A stretch of 64,000 bases of DNA, taken from RPQJ01 sp963706535. GTDB lineage: Bacteria > Pseudomonadota > Gammaproteobacteria > Steroidobacterales > Steroidobacteraceae. A program made the translations under genes and the position numbers. The stretch covers positions 62,001 to 126,000 of the forward strand of contig CAVPMU010000010.1 of assembly GCA_963706535.1 (NCBI GenBank). Reading direction: 5' to 3'. Below the pieces are notes generated by a model that worked only from the letters and a program-made list of their open reading frames with translations, ran no database searches and was not told where the DNA came from. Below, in pieces: positions 43,501-53,082 of this stretch (its first letter is position 1; each line of letters starts with the position of its first letter).

Positions 43501-44763
43501 ATGCCGGAAATTGCCGCCGTGATGGAGCCGATCGGCCGCGCCGCCGTCGAGTCCGCGCGCGTGCTCGCGCAGGCGTCGACGGATGCAAAGAACCGTGCGC
43601 TGCTGTCGGCCGCGCGCGCATTGCGCTCGCGCAGCGACGAGATCCTCGCGGCCAACGCCGCCGACCTGCGCGAGGCGCGGGCGGCTGGCGCGACGGGCGC
43701 GATGCTCGACCGGCTCGCGCTCGACCCGGCGCGGGTCGAGGCCATGGCGGCTGGCACCGGGCAGGTCGCGGCGCTGGCCGACCCGATCGGCACGGTGATC
43801 GCCGAGTGGCAGCGTCCCAACGGCCTGAGAATACAGCGCGTGCGCGTGCCGCTCGGCGTGATCGGCATCATCTACGAGAGCCGCCCCAACGTGACCTGCG
43901 ACGCGGGCGCGCTGTGCCTCAAGTCAGGCAACGCCGCGATCCTGCGCGGCGGCAGCGAGAGTTTCCGCTCGAGTCGCGCGATCCACGCGTGCCTGGTGGA
44001 CGGCCTGCGCGAGGCCGGATTGCCCGAGGCCTGCATACAGCTGGTGCCGACCACCGATCGGGCCGCGGTGGGCTACATGCTCGCCGCCATGACCGATTAC
44101 ATCGACGTGCTCGTGCCGCGCGGCGGCAGGAGCCTGGTCGAGCGCGTGCAGAAGGAGGCGCGGGTGCCGGTCATCGGCCACCTCGAGGGCAACTGCCACG
44201 TCTACGTGGACGGCGCCGCGGACCTCGACATGGCGCGTGCGATCGTGAAGAACGCCAAGCTGCGGCGCACCGGCATCTGCGGGGCCGCCGAGACGCTGCT
44301 GCTGGACGAGGCCTGTGCGGCGACGCACCTCGCGCCGATCGTGCGCGACCTGCTCGATGCCGGCTGCGAGGTGCGCGGCGACGAGCACGTGCGGGCCGTC
44401 GATCCCCGCGTGCGCCCGGCCACCGAGGACGACTGGTACACCGAGTACCTCGATGCCGTGATCGCGGCGAAGGTGGTGCGCGGCGTGGACGAGGCGATAG
44501 CGCACATCGCTCAGTATGGCTCGGCGCACACCGAGTCGATCGTCACCGGGGATGCGGCCGCCGCCGAGAAGTTCCTCGCGCGCGTGGACAGCGCCATCGT
44601 GCTGCACAACGCCTCGACGCAGTTCGCGGACGGCGGCGAGTTCGGCATGGGTGCGGAGATCGGCATCTCGACCGACCGCTTCCACGCCCGCGGTCCCGTG
44701 GGCGTGGAGCAGCTGACGAGCTACAAGTACGTGGTGCGCGGGGCGGGGCAGGTACGGAGGTAG
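43501..44763 (+). CDS. proA: Gamma-glutamyl phosphate reductase
   Basis: A 420-residue NADPH-dependent enzyme that turns glutamyl 5-phosphate into glutamate 5-semialdehyde. The start at 43501 (MPEIAAVMEPIGRAA) is 11 bp after proB; a GTG at 43486 that overlaps the proB stop is possible. Motifs are VPLGVIGIIYESRPNVTCDAGALCLKSGNAAILRGGSE, the catalytic Cys in LRRTGICGAAETLL, EDDWYTEYLDAVIAAKVV and GEFGMGAEIGISTDRFHARGPVGVEQLTSYKY. It ends 5 bp from the convergent molybdopterin gene. Confidence 0.96.
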   Translation: MPEIAAVMEPIGRAAVESARVLAQASTDAKNRALLSAARALRSRSDEILAANAADLREARAAGATGAMLDRLALDPARVEAMAAGTGQVAALADPIGTVIAEWQRPNGLRIQRVRVPLGVIGIIYESRPNVTCDAGALCLKSGNAAILRGGSESFRSSRAIHACLVDGLREAGLPEACIQLVPTTDRAAVGYMLAAMTDYIDVLVPRGGRSLVERVQKEARVPVIGHLEGNCHVYVDGAADLDMARAIVKNAKLRRTGICGAAETLLLDEACAATHLAPIVRDLLDAGCEVRGDEHVRAVDPRVRPATEDDWYTEYLDAVIAAKVVRGVDEAIAHIAQYGSAHTESIVTGDAAAAEKFLARVDSAIVLHNASTQFADGGEFGMGAEIGISTDRFHARGPVGVEQLTSYKYVVRGAGQVRR

Positions 44764-44768
44764 CGACC

Positions 44769-46310
44769 TCAGTCGCGCAACGCCGCGAGCCCGCCCCGCA
44801 GCGAGTACACGCCGGGGTGGCCCCGTGAGCGCAGCTGCTCGACGAGCGACAGGCTGCGTACGCCGTGCGCGCAGATGACGAGATAGCGACCCGACGCCGG
44901 GAACTCGGTGCGGCCGTTCACCAGCTCGCTCAAGGGCAGGCTGGCCGGGATCTGCAGCCACGGCGGGTCGTGGGCGCGCTCCCAGGCCTCGCGGATGTCG
45001 ATGAGCTCGAGACCGGACTCGAAGGCCTCGGCGAGCGTCGTGAACTCGAACTCGACCGGCTCGGCGGAGACCGTCGCCGGCGCGCCCGGGCTGTCGTGAT
45101 CGCAGCCCGGACTGCGGCGCGCGATGATGCGCCGGGTCTCGAGCGACAGCAGGTCGACCGTGACCAGCGACGGCTCCTCCCCGGCATCGAGGCCCAGCAG
45201 GCGTTTCAGGGCCTGCATCGCCTGCATCGCGCCGAGCGTGGCCGGAACCGGGCCGAGCACACCCGCCTCGGCGCAGTTGCCCACCATGCCGTCGCGTGGC
45301 GCCTCGGGCCACAGGCAGCGCAGGCACGGCCAGTGCGGCAGCGGCCGGTAGACCTGGACCTGCCCCTCGTACTGGTGGACGCTCGCGAACACGGCGGGCT
45401 TCAATCCACGCACCACCGCGTCGCTCACCAGGAACTTGGCGCGGAAGTTGTCGGTGCACTCGACCACGAGGTCGTAGTGGCGCACCAGCTCGTCGACATT
45501 CGCGGCGGTGGCGTGCGTCGCGTGCGCCTCGATGCGCACGTCCTGGTTGAGTGCGCGCAGGCGCTCGGCCGCAACCGCGACTTTCGGCCGGCCGACGTCG
45601 GCGAGCCCGTACAGCGGCTGGCGATGCAGGTTGCTGGCCTCGATCGTGTCGCCGTCCACGATGCCGAGACGACCGACGCCGGCGGCGGCGAGGTATTGCA
45701 GCACCGGCACGCCGAGACCGCCGGCGCCCACGACCAGCACCGAGGCGGCCGCGAGCCGGGCCTGTCCCGCGCGACCCACCTCGGGCAGCGCGACCTGGCG
45801 GGAATAGTCGTGCTGCGGCGCATGGGCGTGGGCGTGTTCGTGCCCGTGTTCGCGTTCGTGTTCGTGTTCGTGCGGCTGCGCGGCCGCCGCGCAGCGCTCG
45901 CAGTTCACCCATCCCGAGTCGCCGTCGGTGTAGTGCTCCTTCTTCCAGATGGGCACCCGGTGCTTCACCTCGTCGATGATGTACCGGCAAGCCGCGAACG
46001 CCTCGCCCCGATGCGCCGAGCTCACGCCCACCCACACCGCGAGATCGCCGATCGCGAGCGATCCGACGCGGTGCACGCAGGCCGCGCGCGTCACGCCGAA
46101 CTTCGCGACCGCCTCCGCGACGATGCGCTCGCCTTCCTTTACCGCGAGCGCCTCGAAGGCCTCGTACTCGAGGCGCTGCACCGTGCGGCCCTCGTTGTGG
46201 TCGCGCACCCAGCCCTCGAAGCTGGCGTAGCCGCCCGCGGACGCGTGCTCGAGCCCGGCGCGATGGCGCTCCGGCTCCAGCGGCACGGTGCTGAACTCGA
46301 ACGCGCGCAT
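44769..46310 (-). CDS. Three-domain fusion: MoaE - His-rich linker - MoeB/ThiF E1-like - rhodanese
   Basis: A 513-residue molybdopterin synthesis protein. Residues 1-140 are MoaE, the large subunit of molybdopterin synthase, with catalytic Lys in VKHRVPIWKKEHY. A linker at about 147-167 is nearly all His, Glu and Ala. Residues 168-400 are a MoeB-type adenylyltransferase that activates MoaD: VLVVGAGGLGVPVLQYLAAAG, DTIEASNLHRQPLY, VVECTDNFRAKFLVSDA, PCLRCLWPEAP. The second Zn CxxC appears reduced to one Cys (SPGCDHDS). Residues 425-513 form a rhodanese domain with active Cys in YLVICAHGVRSLSLV. The fusion could link MoaD activation, sulfur transfer and synthesis. It overlaps moaD (TGATG). Confidence 0.92.
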   Translation of the reverse strand: MRAFEFSTVPLEPERHRAGLEHASAGGYASFEGWVRDHNEGRTVQRLEYEAFEALAVKEGERIVAEAVAKFGVTRAACVHRVGSLAIGDLAVWVGVSSAHRGEAFAACRYIIDEVKHRVPIWKKEHYTDGDSGWVNCERCAAAAQPHEHEHEREHGHEHAHAHAPQHDYSRQVALPEVGRAGQARLAAASVLVVGAGGLGVPVLQYLAAAGVGRLGIVDGDTIEASNLHRQPLYGLADVGRPKVAVAAERLRALNQDVRIEAHATHATAANVDELVRHYDLVVECTDNFRAKFLVSDAVVRGLKPAVFASVHQYEGQVQVYRPLPHWPCLRCLWPEAPRDGMVGNCAEAGVLGPVPATLGAMQAMQALKRLLGLDAGEEPSLVTVDLLSLETRRIIARRSPGCDHDSPGAPATVSAEPVEFEFTTLAEAFESGLELIDIREAWERAHDPPWLQIPASLPLSELVNGRTEFPASGRYLVICAHGVRSLSLVEQLRSRGHPGVYSLRGGLAALRD

Positions 46311-46552
46311 CAGCCGCCGGCGACGGGGGGAATGAACACCACGCGGTCGCCGGCCGCGAGCGGCCGCGACCAGTCCGCGAACTCGTCGTTCACCGCGACG
46401 CGCAGCATGGCGCGCGGCAGCCCGAAGTCGTGCCGGGCGGCCAGCTCGTCGTAGAGGTCGGCGGCGGTCGCGGCGCCCGTCTGCACCGTTTCGCGACCGG
46501 TGCCGGCGCGCTCGCGCAGCACGGCGAAATACTGGATCTCGATGTCGTTCAT
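46310..46552 (-). CDS. moaD: Molybdopterin synthase sulfur carrier subunit
   Basis: An 80-residue ubiquitin-like protein. It starts MNDIEIQYFAVLRERAGTGRE and ends in the double Gly VFIPPVAGG needed for adenylation and thiocarboxylation. The fused MoaE/MoeB/rhodanese protein encoded just downstream should bind, activate and use it. Its start at 46552 is 22 bp after moaC. Confidence 0.93.
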   Translation of the reverse strand: MNDIEIQYFAVLRERAGTGRETVQTGAATAADLYDELAARHDFGLPRAMLRVAVNDEFADWSRPLAAGDRVVFIPPVAGG

Positions 46553-46574
46553 GGCGTCTCCCGGGGCACGACCC

Positions 46575-47057
46575 TCACGTCTGCGCGACCTCGCGCCTGC
46601 CGCCGTGCTTCTCTAGCAGGCGGACTCCTTCGATCACGATCTCGTGCGACAGCGCCTTGCACATGTCGTACACGGTGAGCGCCGCGATCGAGGCGCCGGT
46701 GAGCGCCTCCATCTCGACGCCGGTCTTGTGGTGCACGGCGACCGTGCAGCGGATCACCGCCACGTCGTCCGTCTCCATCGCGATCTCGATGCCGCAGTTC
46801 TCGATGCCGAGCGGATGGCAGAACGGGATCAGGTCGTGCGTGCGCTTCGCTGCCATCACGCCCGCGACGATCGCAGTGTGGAACACGGGGCCCTTGGCGG
46901 TGGCGAATCCGGCCGCGCGCAGCGTGGCGGCGACCCCGGCGGGAAAACGCACGCGCGCCTCGGCGACCGCGGTGCGCCTGGTCACCGCCTTGCCGCTCAC
47001 GTCCACCATCGTGGGCCGGCCGCTCTCGTCTACGTGGCTCAAGGTCACAGTCTTCAC
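46575..47057 (-). CDS. moaC: Cyclic pyranopterin monophosphate synthase
   Basis: A 160-residue enzyme for the second half of cPMP formation. A GTG start at 47057 overlaps the moaA stop (GTGA). The sequence LSHVDESGRPTMVDVSGKAVTRRTAVAEA, LIPFCHPLGIENCGIEI, VHHKTGVEMEALTGASIAALTVYDMCKAL and the final LLEKHGGRRE are typical, with Lys, His and Asp active-site residues in place. It is cytoplasmic and coupled with moaA. Confidence 0.95.
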   Translation of the reverse strand: MKTVTLSHVDESGRPTMVDVSGKAVTRRTAVAEARVRFPAGVAATLRAAGFATAKGPVFHTAIVAGVMAAKRTHDLIPFCHPLGIENCGIEIAMETDDVAVIRCTVAVHHKTGVEMEALTGASIAALTVYDMCKALSHEIVIEGVRLLEKHGGRREVAQT

Positions 47058-48091
47058 CCGCCGATGTAGTGCATCTCGATCTTGTGCAGCGGCTGCTCGC
47101 TGCGCCGCAGCTTCTCGCGCAGCTCGCTGTAGCGGTCCTCGCGCTGCGTCCATGCGCCGCGCAGCAGGTCGACCAGGTCGTCGTCGCTCGCGCCGGCGCG
47201 CAGCGGCGCGCGCAGGTCCACGCCCTGCGTCGCGAACAGGCAGGTGTAGAGCACGCCCTCGGAGGAGAGGCGCGCACGGCTGCAGGCGCCGCAGAACGGC
47301 GCGCTCACCGAGGAGATGAAGCCGATCTCGCCGGCCCCGTCGTCGTAGGTGTAGCGCTCGGCCACCTCGCCGCGGTAGTTGCCGGGCCGGGCCGTGACCG
47401 GCCAGCGCTCGCGGATGCGTGCGAGCAGTTCCGCGGACGGCACCACCTGGCCCGGCTGCCACTCGTTGCGGTTGCCCACGTCCATGTACTCGATCAGGCG
47501 CACGATCACCGGCGTCCCGCGGAAGCGCTCGAGCAGGTCGAGCACGGTGTGGTCGTTGACGCCACGCTGCACCACCGCGTTGACCTTGAGCGGCGTGAGC
47601 CCCGCCTCGAGCGCCGCGACGATGCCTTCCTGCACCTGCTCGAGGCCGCCGAAGCCGCCGCTCATGCGGGCGAAGACGGCCTCGTGGAGCGAGTCGAGGC
47701 TGACGGTGATGCGCTGCAGGCCGTTGCCCTTGAGTTCCGCGGCATGCTGCGCGAGCAGCACGCCGTTGGTCGTGAGCGCGACGTCCACCACGCCCTCGAT
47801 CGCCGAGAGCTCGCCCACCAGGTCCGAAATGCCGGTGCGCAGCAACGGCTCGCCACCGGTGAGCCGCAGCTTGCGTGCGCCGAGGCGCACCGCCGCCCGC
47901 GCAACCCGCACGATTTCCTCGAAGCTCAGCCGCTCGCTCGCCTTCAGGAACCGGTAGCGGTCGTGGAACTGCTCCTTCGGCATGCAGTAGGGACAGCGGA
48001 AGTTGCAGCGATCCATCACGGAGATGCGCAGGTCGTGCATCGGGCGGCGGAGGCGGTCCTGCGTGGTCATGCGGTCGGCGAAGATGCTCAT
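47054..48091 (-). CDS. moaA: GTP 3',8-cyclase
   Basis: A 345-residue radical-SAM enzyme that starts molybdopterin synthesis from GTP. The start at 48091 (MSIFADRMTTQDRLRRPMHDLRIS) is used. The N-terminal cluster is CNFRCPYC (Cys29, 33, 36). LTGGEPLLR and ITVSLDSL fit the radical-SAM barrel, and the C-terminal cluster Cys are in PFCGACSRARLSSEGVLYTCLF. The usual C-terminal double Gly (HYIGG) is present. It is 5 bp downstream of moeA. Confidence 0.96.
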   Translation of the reverse strand: MSIFADRMTTQDRLRRPMHDLRISVMDRCNFRCPYCMPKEQFHDRYRFLKASERLSFEEIVRVARAAVRLGARKLRLTGGEPLLRTGISDLVGELSAIEGVVDVALTTNGVLLAQHAAELKGNGLQRITVSLDSLHEAVFARMSGGFGGLEQVQEGIVAALEAGLTPLKVNAVVQRGVNDHTVLDLLERFRGTPVIVRLIEYMDVGNRNEWQPGQVVPSAELLARIRERWPVTARPGNYRGEVAERYTYDDGAGEIGFISSVSAPFCGACSRARLSSEGVLYTCLFATQGVDLRAPLRAGASDDDLVDLLRGAWTQREDRYSELREKLRRSEQPLHKIEMHYIGG

Positions 48092-48096
48092 CGGCA

Positions 48097-49305
48097 CTAC
48101 CAGCGGCGGAAGGGCACGACCTGCCCGGCGGCGATCTCCGCGGGACCGGGCGGCAGTTCGAGGAAGCCCTCGGACCCGAGCAGCGAGACCAGGTCGCCCG
48201 AGCCGTGGGTGGGCTTCGGCATCGCGACCATGCCGAGCAGCGGGCTCGACTCGAGTTGCGCCGGCATGAACAGCCACAGCGACGGGTGCGCGCGCAGCGG
48301 GGCGCCGAGCGGCATCGACTCGACCGGCACGGTGCGCGCCCCGATCGCCGCCTGCAGCCCGGGCACCACGTAGCGCACCAGGCACACCAGCGAGGAGACC
48401 GGATTGCCCGGCAACCCGTACACGGCCTGGCCGCCGGGCGCGATGCCGAACCACAGCGGCTTGCCCGGCCGCTGCAGGACCTTGTGGAAGACCTCGGTGA
48501 CGCCGAGCGCGCGCAAGGCACTCGGCACGTGGTCGAACATGCCCATCGAGACGCCGCCCGTGAGCACCAGCGCGTCGTGGGTCGCGAGGTGCGTGGCGAG
48601 ACGGTCGCGCAGCACCTGCGGATCGTCGGGCAGGCGGTCCTCGGCGACCCGCAGGAAGCCACGCAGCGCCAGCGCGCCGCGCAGGGCGTGCGCATTCGAG
48701 CTGCGGATCTGCCAGTCCTCGATCGGCTCGCCGGGCTCGACGAGTTCGTCACCCGTCGAGACGACCATGATGCGGGGTTCGGCGTGGACGTCGGCGCGGG
48801 GCAGGCCCGCAGAGGCGAGCACCGCGAGCTCCGGCCCCCCGAGCCGGGTGCCACGGGCGAGCAGCAGGTCGCCTTCGCGGCAGTCGAGGCCGCGCACGTG
48901 GACATTGGCGAAGGGTTCGACGCGCGCTTCCGGCTCCACCTCGGCCCAGCCGTCCGCCGTGTCGATGAGTTCCACCGGGACCACGCAATCGCAGCCCGGC
49001 GGCAGCATCGCTCCCGTCATCACCTCGAGGCAGGCGTCCGGCGCCGGGAGCGCAATGGGGCGCTGGCCGGCCGCCAGCGTGCCCGCCATGCGGAAGCGGC
49101 GCTGTCCCGTGCGCCAGGCCTCGCTCGCGAAGGCGATGCCGTCCATGGTCACGCGATCGAAGGGCGGCTGGTCGCGCTCGGCGCGCACCGACTGCGCCAG
49201 CACCGCGCCCGCCAGCGAGGCGATCGGACGGGACTCTACCGGCAGCACGCCCACCCTCGCGCGGACCAGAGCCTCGGCTTCGGCGGGAGTGGACAGTGGC
49301 GCCAT
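48097..49305 (-). CDS. moeA: Molybdopterin molybdenumtransferase
   Basis: A 402-residue enzyme that inserts molybdate into adenylylated molybdopterin. Motifs are DQPPFDRVTMDGIAFAS, LEVMTGAMLPPGCDCVVPVE, RIMVVSTGDELVEPGE, SSNAHALRGAL, DALVLTGGVSMGMFDHV, KVLQRPGKPLWFG and YGLPGNPVSSLVC. It shares an operon with moaA, moaC, moaD and the fusion gene. It is 18 bp downstream of the small secreted protein gene, which may be the first gene of the transcript. Confidence 0.95.
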   Translation of the reverse strand: MAPLSTPAEAEALVRARVGVLPVESRPIASLAGAVLAQSVRAERDQPPFDRVTMDGIAFASEAWRTGQRRFRMAGTLAAGQRPIALPAPDACLEVMTGAMLPPGCDCVVPVELIDTADGWAEVEPEARVEPFANVHVRGLDCREGDLLLARGTRLGGPELAVLASAGLPRADVHAEPRIMVVSTGDELVEPGEPIEDWQIRSSNAHALRGALALRGFLRVAEDRLPDDPQVLRDRLATHLATHDALVLTGGVSMGMFDHVPSALRALGVTEVFHKVLQRPGKPLWFGIAPGGQAVYGLPGNPVSSLVCLVRYVVPGLQAAIGARTVPVESMPLGAPLRAHPSLWLFMPAQLESSPLLGMVAMPKPTHGSGDLVSLLGSEGFLELPPGPAEIAAGQVVPFRRW

Positions 49306-49323
49306 CGGGCTCGCGTCGAGCGC

Positions 49324-49704
49324 CTACTGCTTGGACTTGTCGGTGAACGCCTTGCGCTCGGCGTTCCAGCGGTCCGCCGTCGCGAGCAACTCGTCGAGCG
49401 CCGCGTTGTGCTTCTTGGCGTGGATGGCCTCGATCGCGCCCTTGCGCGCGGCATAGTCGGGGTCGGCCGGATCGAGCGCCACCAGCGCCTCGTTCGTCTC
49501 CTGCTCCAGGCAGGGCAGGTAGGTCTCCTGCACGGCGGCCGTGTATTCCTTGATGGCGGCCTGCGTGGCCAGCATTTCTTCCTTGGTGGCCTTGGCGCCG
49601 TTCGGGATCTCCTGCGGCGCCTGGGGGTAGATGCAGGCGGCCTGTGCGGCGGCACCGGCGAGCAGCAGCAGGGCGGCGAGGGACAGGCGGGTCTTGAACG
49701 TCAT
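49324..49704 (-). CDS. Small secreted helical protein of unknown function
   Basis: A 126-residue protein. The start at 49704 (MTFKTRLSLAALLLLAGAAAQAA) gives a signal peptide. The mature part is helical and charged (ATKEEMLATQAAIKEYTAAVQETYLPCLEQE; AARKGAIEAIHAKKHNAALDELLATADRWNAERKAF) with two Cys, at CIYP and PCLEQ. I do not recognise a named family. It heads the molybdopterin run but nothing in the sequence ties it to that pathway. Confidence 0.72.
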   Translation of the reverse strand: MTFKTRLSLAALLLLAGAAAQAACIYPQAPQEIPNGAKATKEEMLATQAAIKEYTAAVQETYLPCLEQETNEALVALDPADPDYAARKGAIEAIHAKKHNAALDELLATADRWNAERKAFTDKSKQ

Positions 49705-49817
49705 TAGAGTCCTCGGCGGGATCACGGGAGCGGGAAACTATACCAGAGGGGTCCATGGACCCCCATCGCGCGCCCGGGGGTTATGCTTGGCGCCTCGAAG
49801 CGGGGGAGGAGAGCCGG

Positions 49818-50672
49818 ATGTCGGCGAGCGAGCGACCTGGGACCTACGGCGCGAGCAGCCACGGCCTGCGCGGCGATTACCGCGACATGCGGGCCGATTA
49901 CACGGTCACGCAGGACTATTCGAGCTACGGCGAGGCCGACCAGGACCGCTGGCGCCGCCTCTACGCCCGCCAGATGCGCCTCGTGCCGGGGCGGGCCTGC
50001 CCCGAGTTCCTGCGGGTGATCGACAGCCTGCGCTACGACACCGGCATCCCGCGCTTCGACGAGGTGAACGAGCGACTCTCGCGCGCCACGGGCTGGCAGG
50101 TGGTCGCGGTGCCCGGACTGCTGCCCGAGCCCGTGTTCTTCTCGCACCTCGCGGCGCGGCGCTTTCCCGTCACCGTGTGGCTGCGCGAGGAGCACGAGTT
50201 CGACTACATCGTCGAGCCCGACATCTTCCACGACTTCTTCGGCCACGTGCCGCTGCTGTTCGATCCGGTGTTCGCCGACTACATGCAGGCCTACGGCAAG
50301 GGCGGGGAGAAGGCCGACGGGCTGAACGCGCTCGAGCACCTCGCGCGGCTCTACTGGTACACGGTGGAGTTCGGCCTGGTCGAGACGCCCGAGGGCCTGC
50401 GCATCTACGGCGCCGGCATCATGTCGTCGCCGAGCGAGATCGAGTACGCGCTCGCCAGCACCGCGCCCAACCGCATCGGTTTCGACCTGCGGCGGGTCAT
50501 GCGCACGCGCTACAAGATCGACAGCTTCCAGGAAACCTACTTCGTGATCGAGGATTTCGGGCAGCTGTTCCGCGAGACCGCGCCCGACTTCACGCCGCTG
50601 TACGTCGAGATCGCGGGCCAGCCGCACCTGCCGGCCAATACGGTCCTGCCGACCGACAAGGTCTTCCGCTGA
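49818..50672 (+). CDS. phhA: Phenylalanine 4-monooxygenase
   Basis: A 284-residue iron- and pterin-dependent hydroxylase that turns phenylalanine into tyrosine. The start at 49818 follows GGGGAGGAGAG. The domain shows QDYSSYGEADQDRWRRLYARQ, PGLLPEPVFFSHLAARRFPV, the iron ligands in PDIFHDFFGHVPLL and the Glu in YWYTVEFGLVE, then YGAGIMSSPSEIEYAL. No pterin recycling gene (phhB) is adjacent. The stop codon lies inside the first unit of the repeat array that follows. Confidence 0.95.
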   Translation: MSASERPGTYGASSHGLRGDYRDMRADYTVTQDYSSYGEADQDRWRRLYARQMRLVPGRACPEFLRVIDSLRYDTGIPRFDEVNERLSRATGWQVVAVPGLLPEPVFFSHLAARRFPVTVWLREEHEFDYIVEPDIFHDFFGHVPLLFDPVFADYMQAYGKGGEKADGLNALEHLARLYWYTVEFGLVETPEGLRIYGAGIMSSPSEIEYALASTAPNRIGFDLRRVMRTRYKIDSFQETYFVIEDFGQLFRETAPDFTPLYVEIAGQPHLPANTVLPTDKVFR

Positions 50673-50732
50673 AACGCATCCAGCTCTCCCGCTGAAACGC
50701 TCCCGGCGGAATCGCTTTCAGCTGAAATGCGC
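50667..50732 (-). repeat. Palindromic repeat array B, directly behind phhA
   Basis: Read on the minus strand, four related units follow one another: GCATTTCAGCTGAAAGCG, GCGATTCCGCCGGGAGCG, GCGTTTCAGCGGGAG and GCGTTTCAGCGG. The first contains the same TTCAGCTGAA core as array A, and the second closely resembles A's fourth unit (GCGATTCCGCTGGGATG). Spacing is shorter and less regular (about 15, 15 and 23 bp). The last unit overlaps the phhA stop codon. Confidence 0.7.
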
Positions 50733-50758
50733 CTCCTGCGCATGCCGTAATTCGCGGA

Positions 50759-50860
50759 TTGTTAAAGAGCGGCAGCAAGCAACTGCCATTCGATGACGAT
50801 AGGCAGGTGTAAGTGCAGGTGCAAACTGCATTTGTGGCGTAAACATGCAGAATCTCATCG
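50759..50860 (-). promoter_or_regulatory. Leader of repeat element B: conserved block, possible promoter, boxA-like motif
   Basis: On the minus strand, a block from CGATGAGATTCTGCAT to AAATGCAGTTTGC (50860-50821) matches the leader of element A. A possible promoter follows: TTGCAC (50824-50819), 17 bp, TATCGT (50801-50796). GCTCTTTAACAA (50770-50759) is nearly identical to the core of the E. coli rRNA boxA. Array B begins about 27 bp later. The order and spacing are the same as in element A although the two loci are 15 kb apart. Confidence 0.55.
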
Positions 50861-50952
50861 CATGCAATCCGCCCGCGCTGGCGTCACCCGTCGGACTTGG
50901 TGTCCAATAGTGGTCCCGGGACGCTTGGCCCCGGTGCAGGAGCGCATTCACC

Positions 50953-52488
<1,536 letters not shown>

Positions 52489-52515
52489 ACTTCTCGCCGA
52501 CTTTTCGTCTCTCAT

Positions 52516-52592
52516 GCGGCCGTAGCTCAGTTGGATAGAGCATCAGGCTTCGAACCTGAGGGTCGGGGGTTCGAATCCCTCCGGCCGCGCCA
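52516..52592 (+). tRNA. tRNA-Arg (anticodon TCG)
   Basis: A complete 77-nt tRNA with encoded CCA. The acceptor stem pairs GCGGCCG with CGGCCGC, the D arm is TAGCTCAGTTGGATAGAGCA, the anticodon stem TCAGG/CCTGA holds loop CTTCGAA (anticodon TCG, read as CGA Arg), and the T arm is GGGGGTTCGAATCCCTC. tRNA genes of this kind are common integration sites, and the accessory genes begin directly after it. Confidence 0.95.
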
Positions 52593-52638
52593 GTGAAACA
52601 TAAAGGGCCCTCCAGTCGGAGGGCCCTTTATGTTTCAC
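52593..52638. terminator. Perfect 21-bp inverted repeat downstream of tRNA-Arg
   Basis: A 21-bp perfect stem (GTGAAACATAAAGGGCCCTCC on the left arm, 52593-52613) with loop AGTC starts right after the CCA end. It is GC-rich near the loop and AT-rich at the base, so it can act as a bidirectional terminator for the tRNA transcript. Confidence 0.75.
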
Positions 52639-53082
52639 CGGTTTGGCCGGAGTGCTGTGCGATCCCCCGACGACGTCGGGGGTTCGACTACCGCGCGTCA
52701 GCGCGGTAGGACGTTGCGGCATCGCGGTTCCGAGAGCGATTCCGCAACGGCCCCAACGGGGCGGCCAATAGCGGAGCGGGGCCGCAATCCCTCCGTTGGA
52801 GATCCTGGTTTGCTGGTTCTAGGCGCACTTTCATGCGCGCTGATTGTCGCCTAGCATGTGTCCGTAGGCCCCCGTGTTACTCGGGCGGGGGTCGTCGCCT
52901 AGATGGTGGCCCCGCCGGATCAATGCGGACCGCGCCTGCCTTAAGGCCGAAATTCGTGAGTGCCTGCAGCTCGCCGACGCAAGAACCCGCTTTTCACGGT
53001 CAACCAGCTGTAGAGTATCGCCGCGATGGCATCAACTGGGCCGCAGCAGCCCTAATCGACACTACTCAGCCACCACACCCGT
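52639..53082. other. Non-coding, hairpin-rich stretch at the island edge
   Basis: No credible gene is seen here. The stretch has several short inverted repeats in a row: CCCCCGAC-GAC-GTCGGGGG near 52665, ACCGCGC-GTCA-GCGCGGT near 52690, CGTTGCGG...CCGCAACG near 52712-52750 and CTAGGCG...CGCCTAG near 52819-52854. GTCGGGGGTTCGA near 52672 repeats 13 bases of the tRNA T-arm. It may hold a structured RNA or the remains of integration sites; nothing can be named. Confidence 0.4.

Noticed and set aside
52593..52638. Attachment site at the end of tRNA-Arg
   Set aside because: The perfect inverted repeat is a hairpin terminator. No direct repeat of the tRNA 3' end is found downstream in the window and no integrase gene is present.
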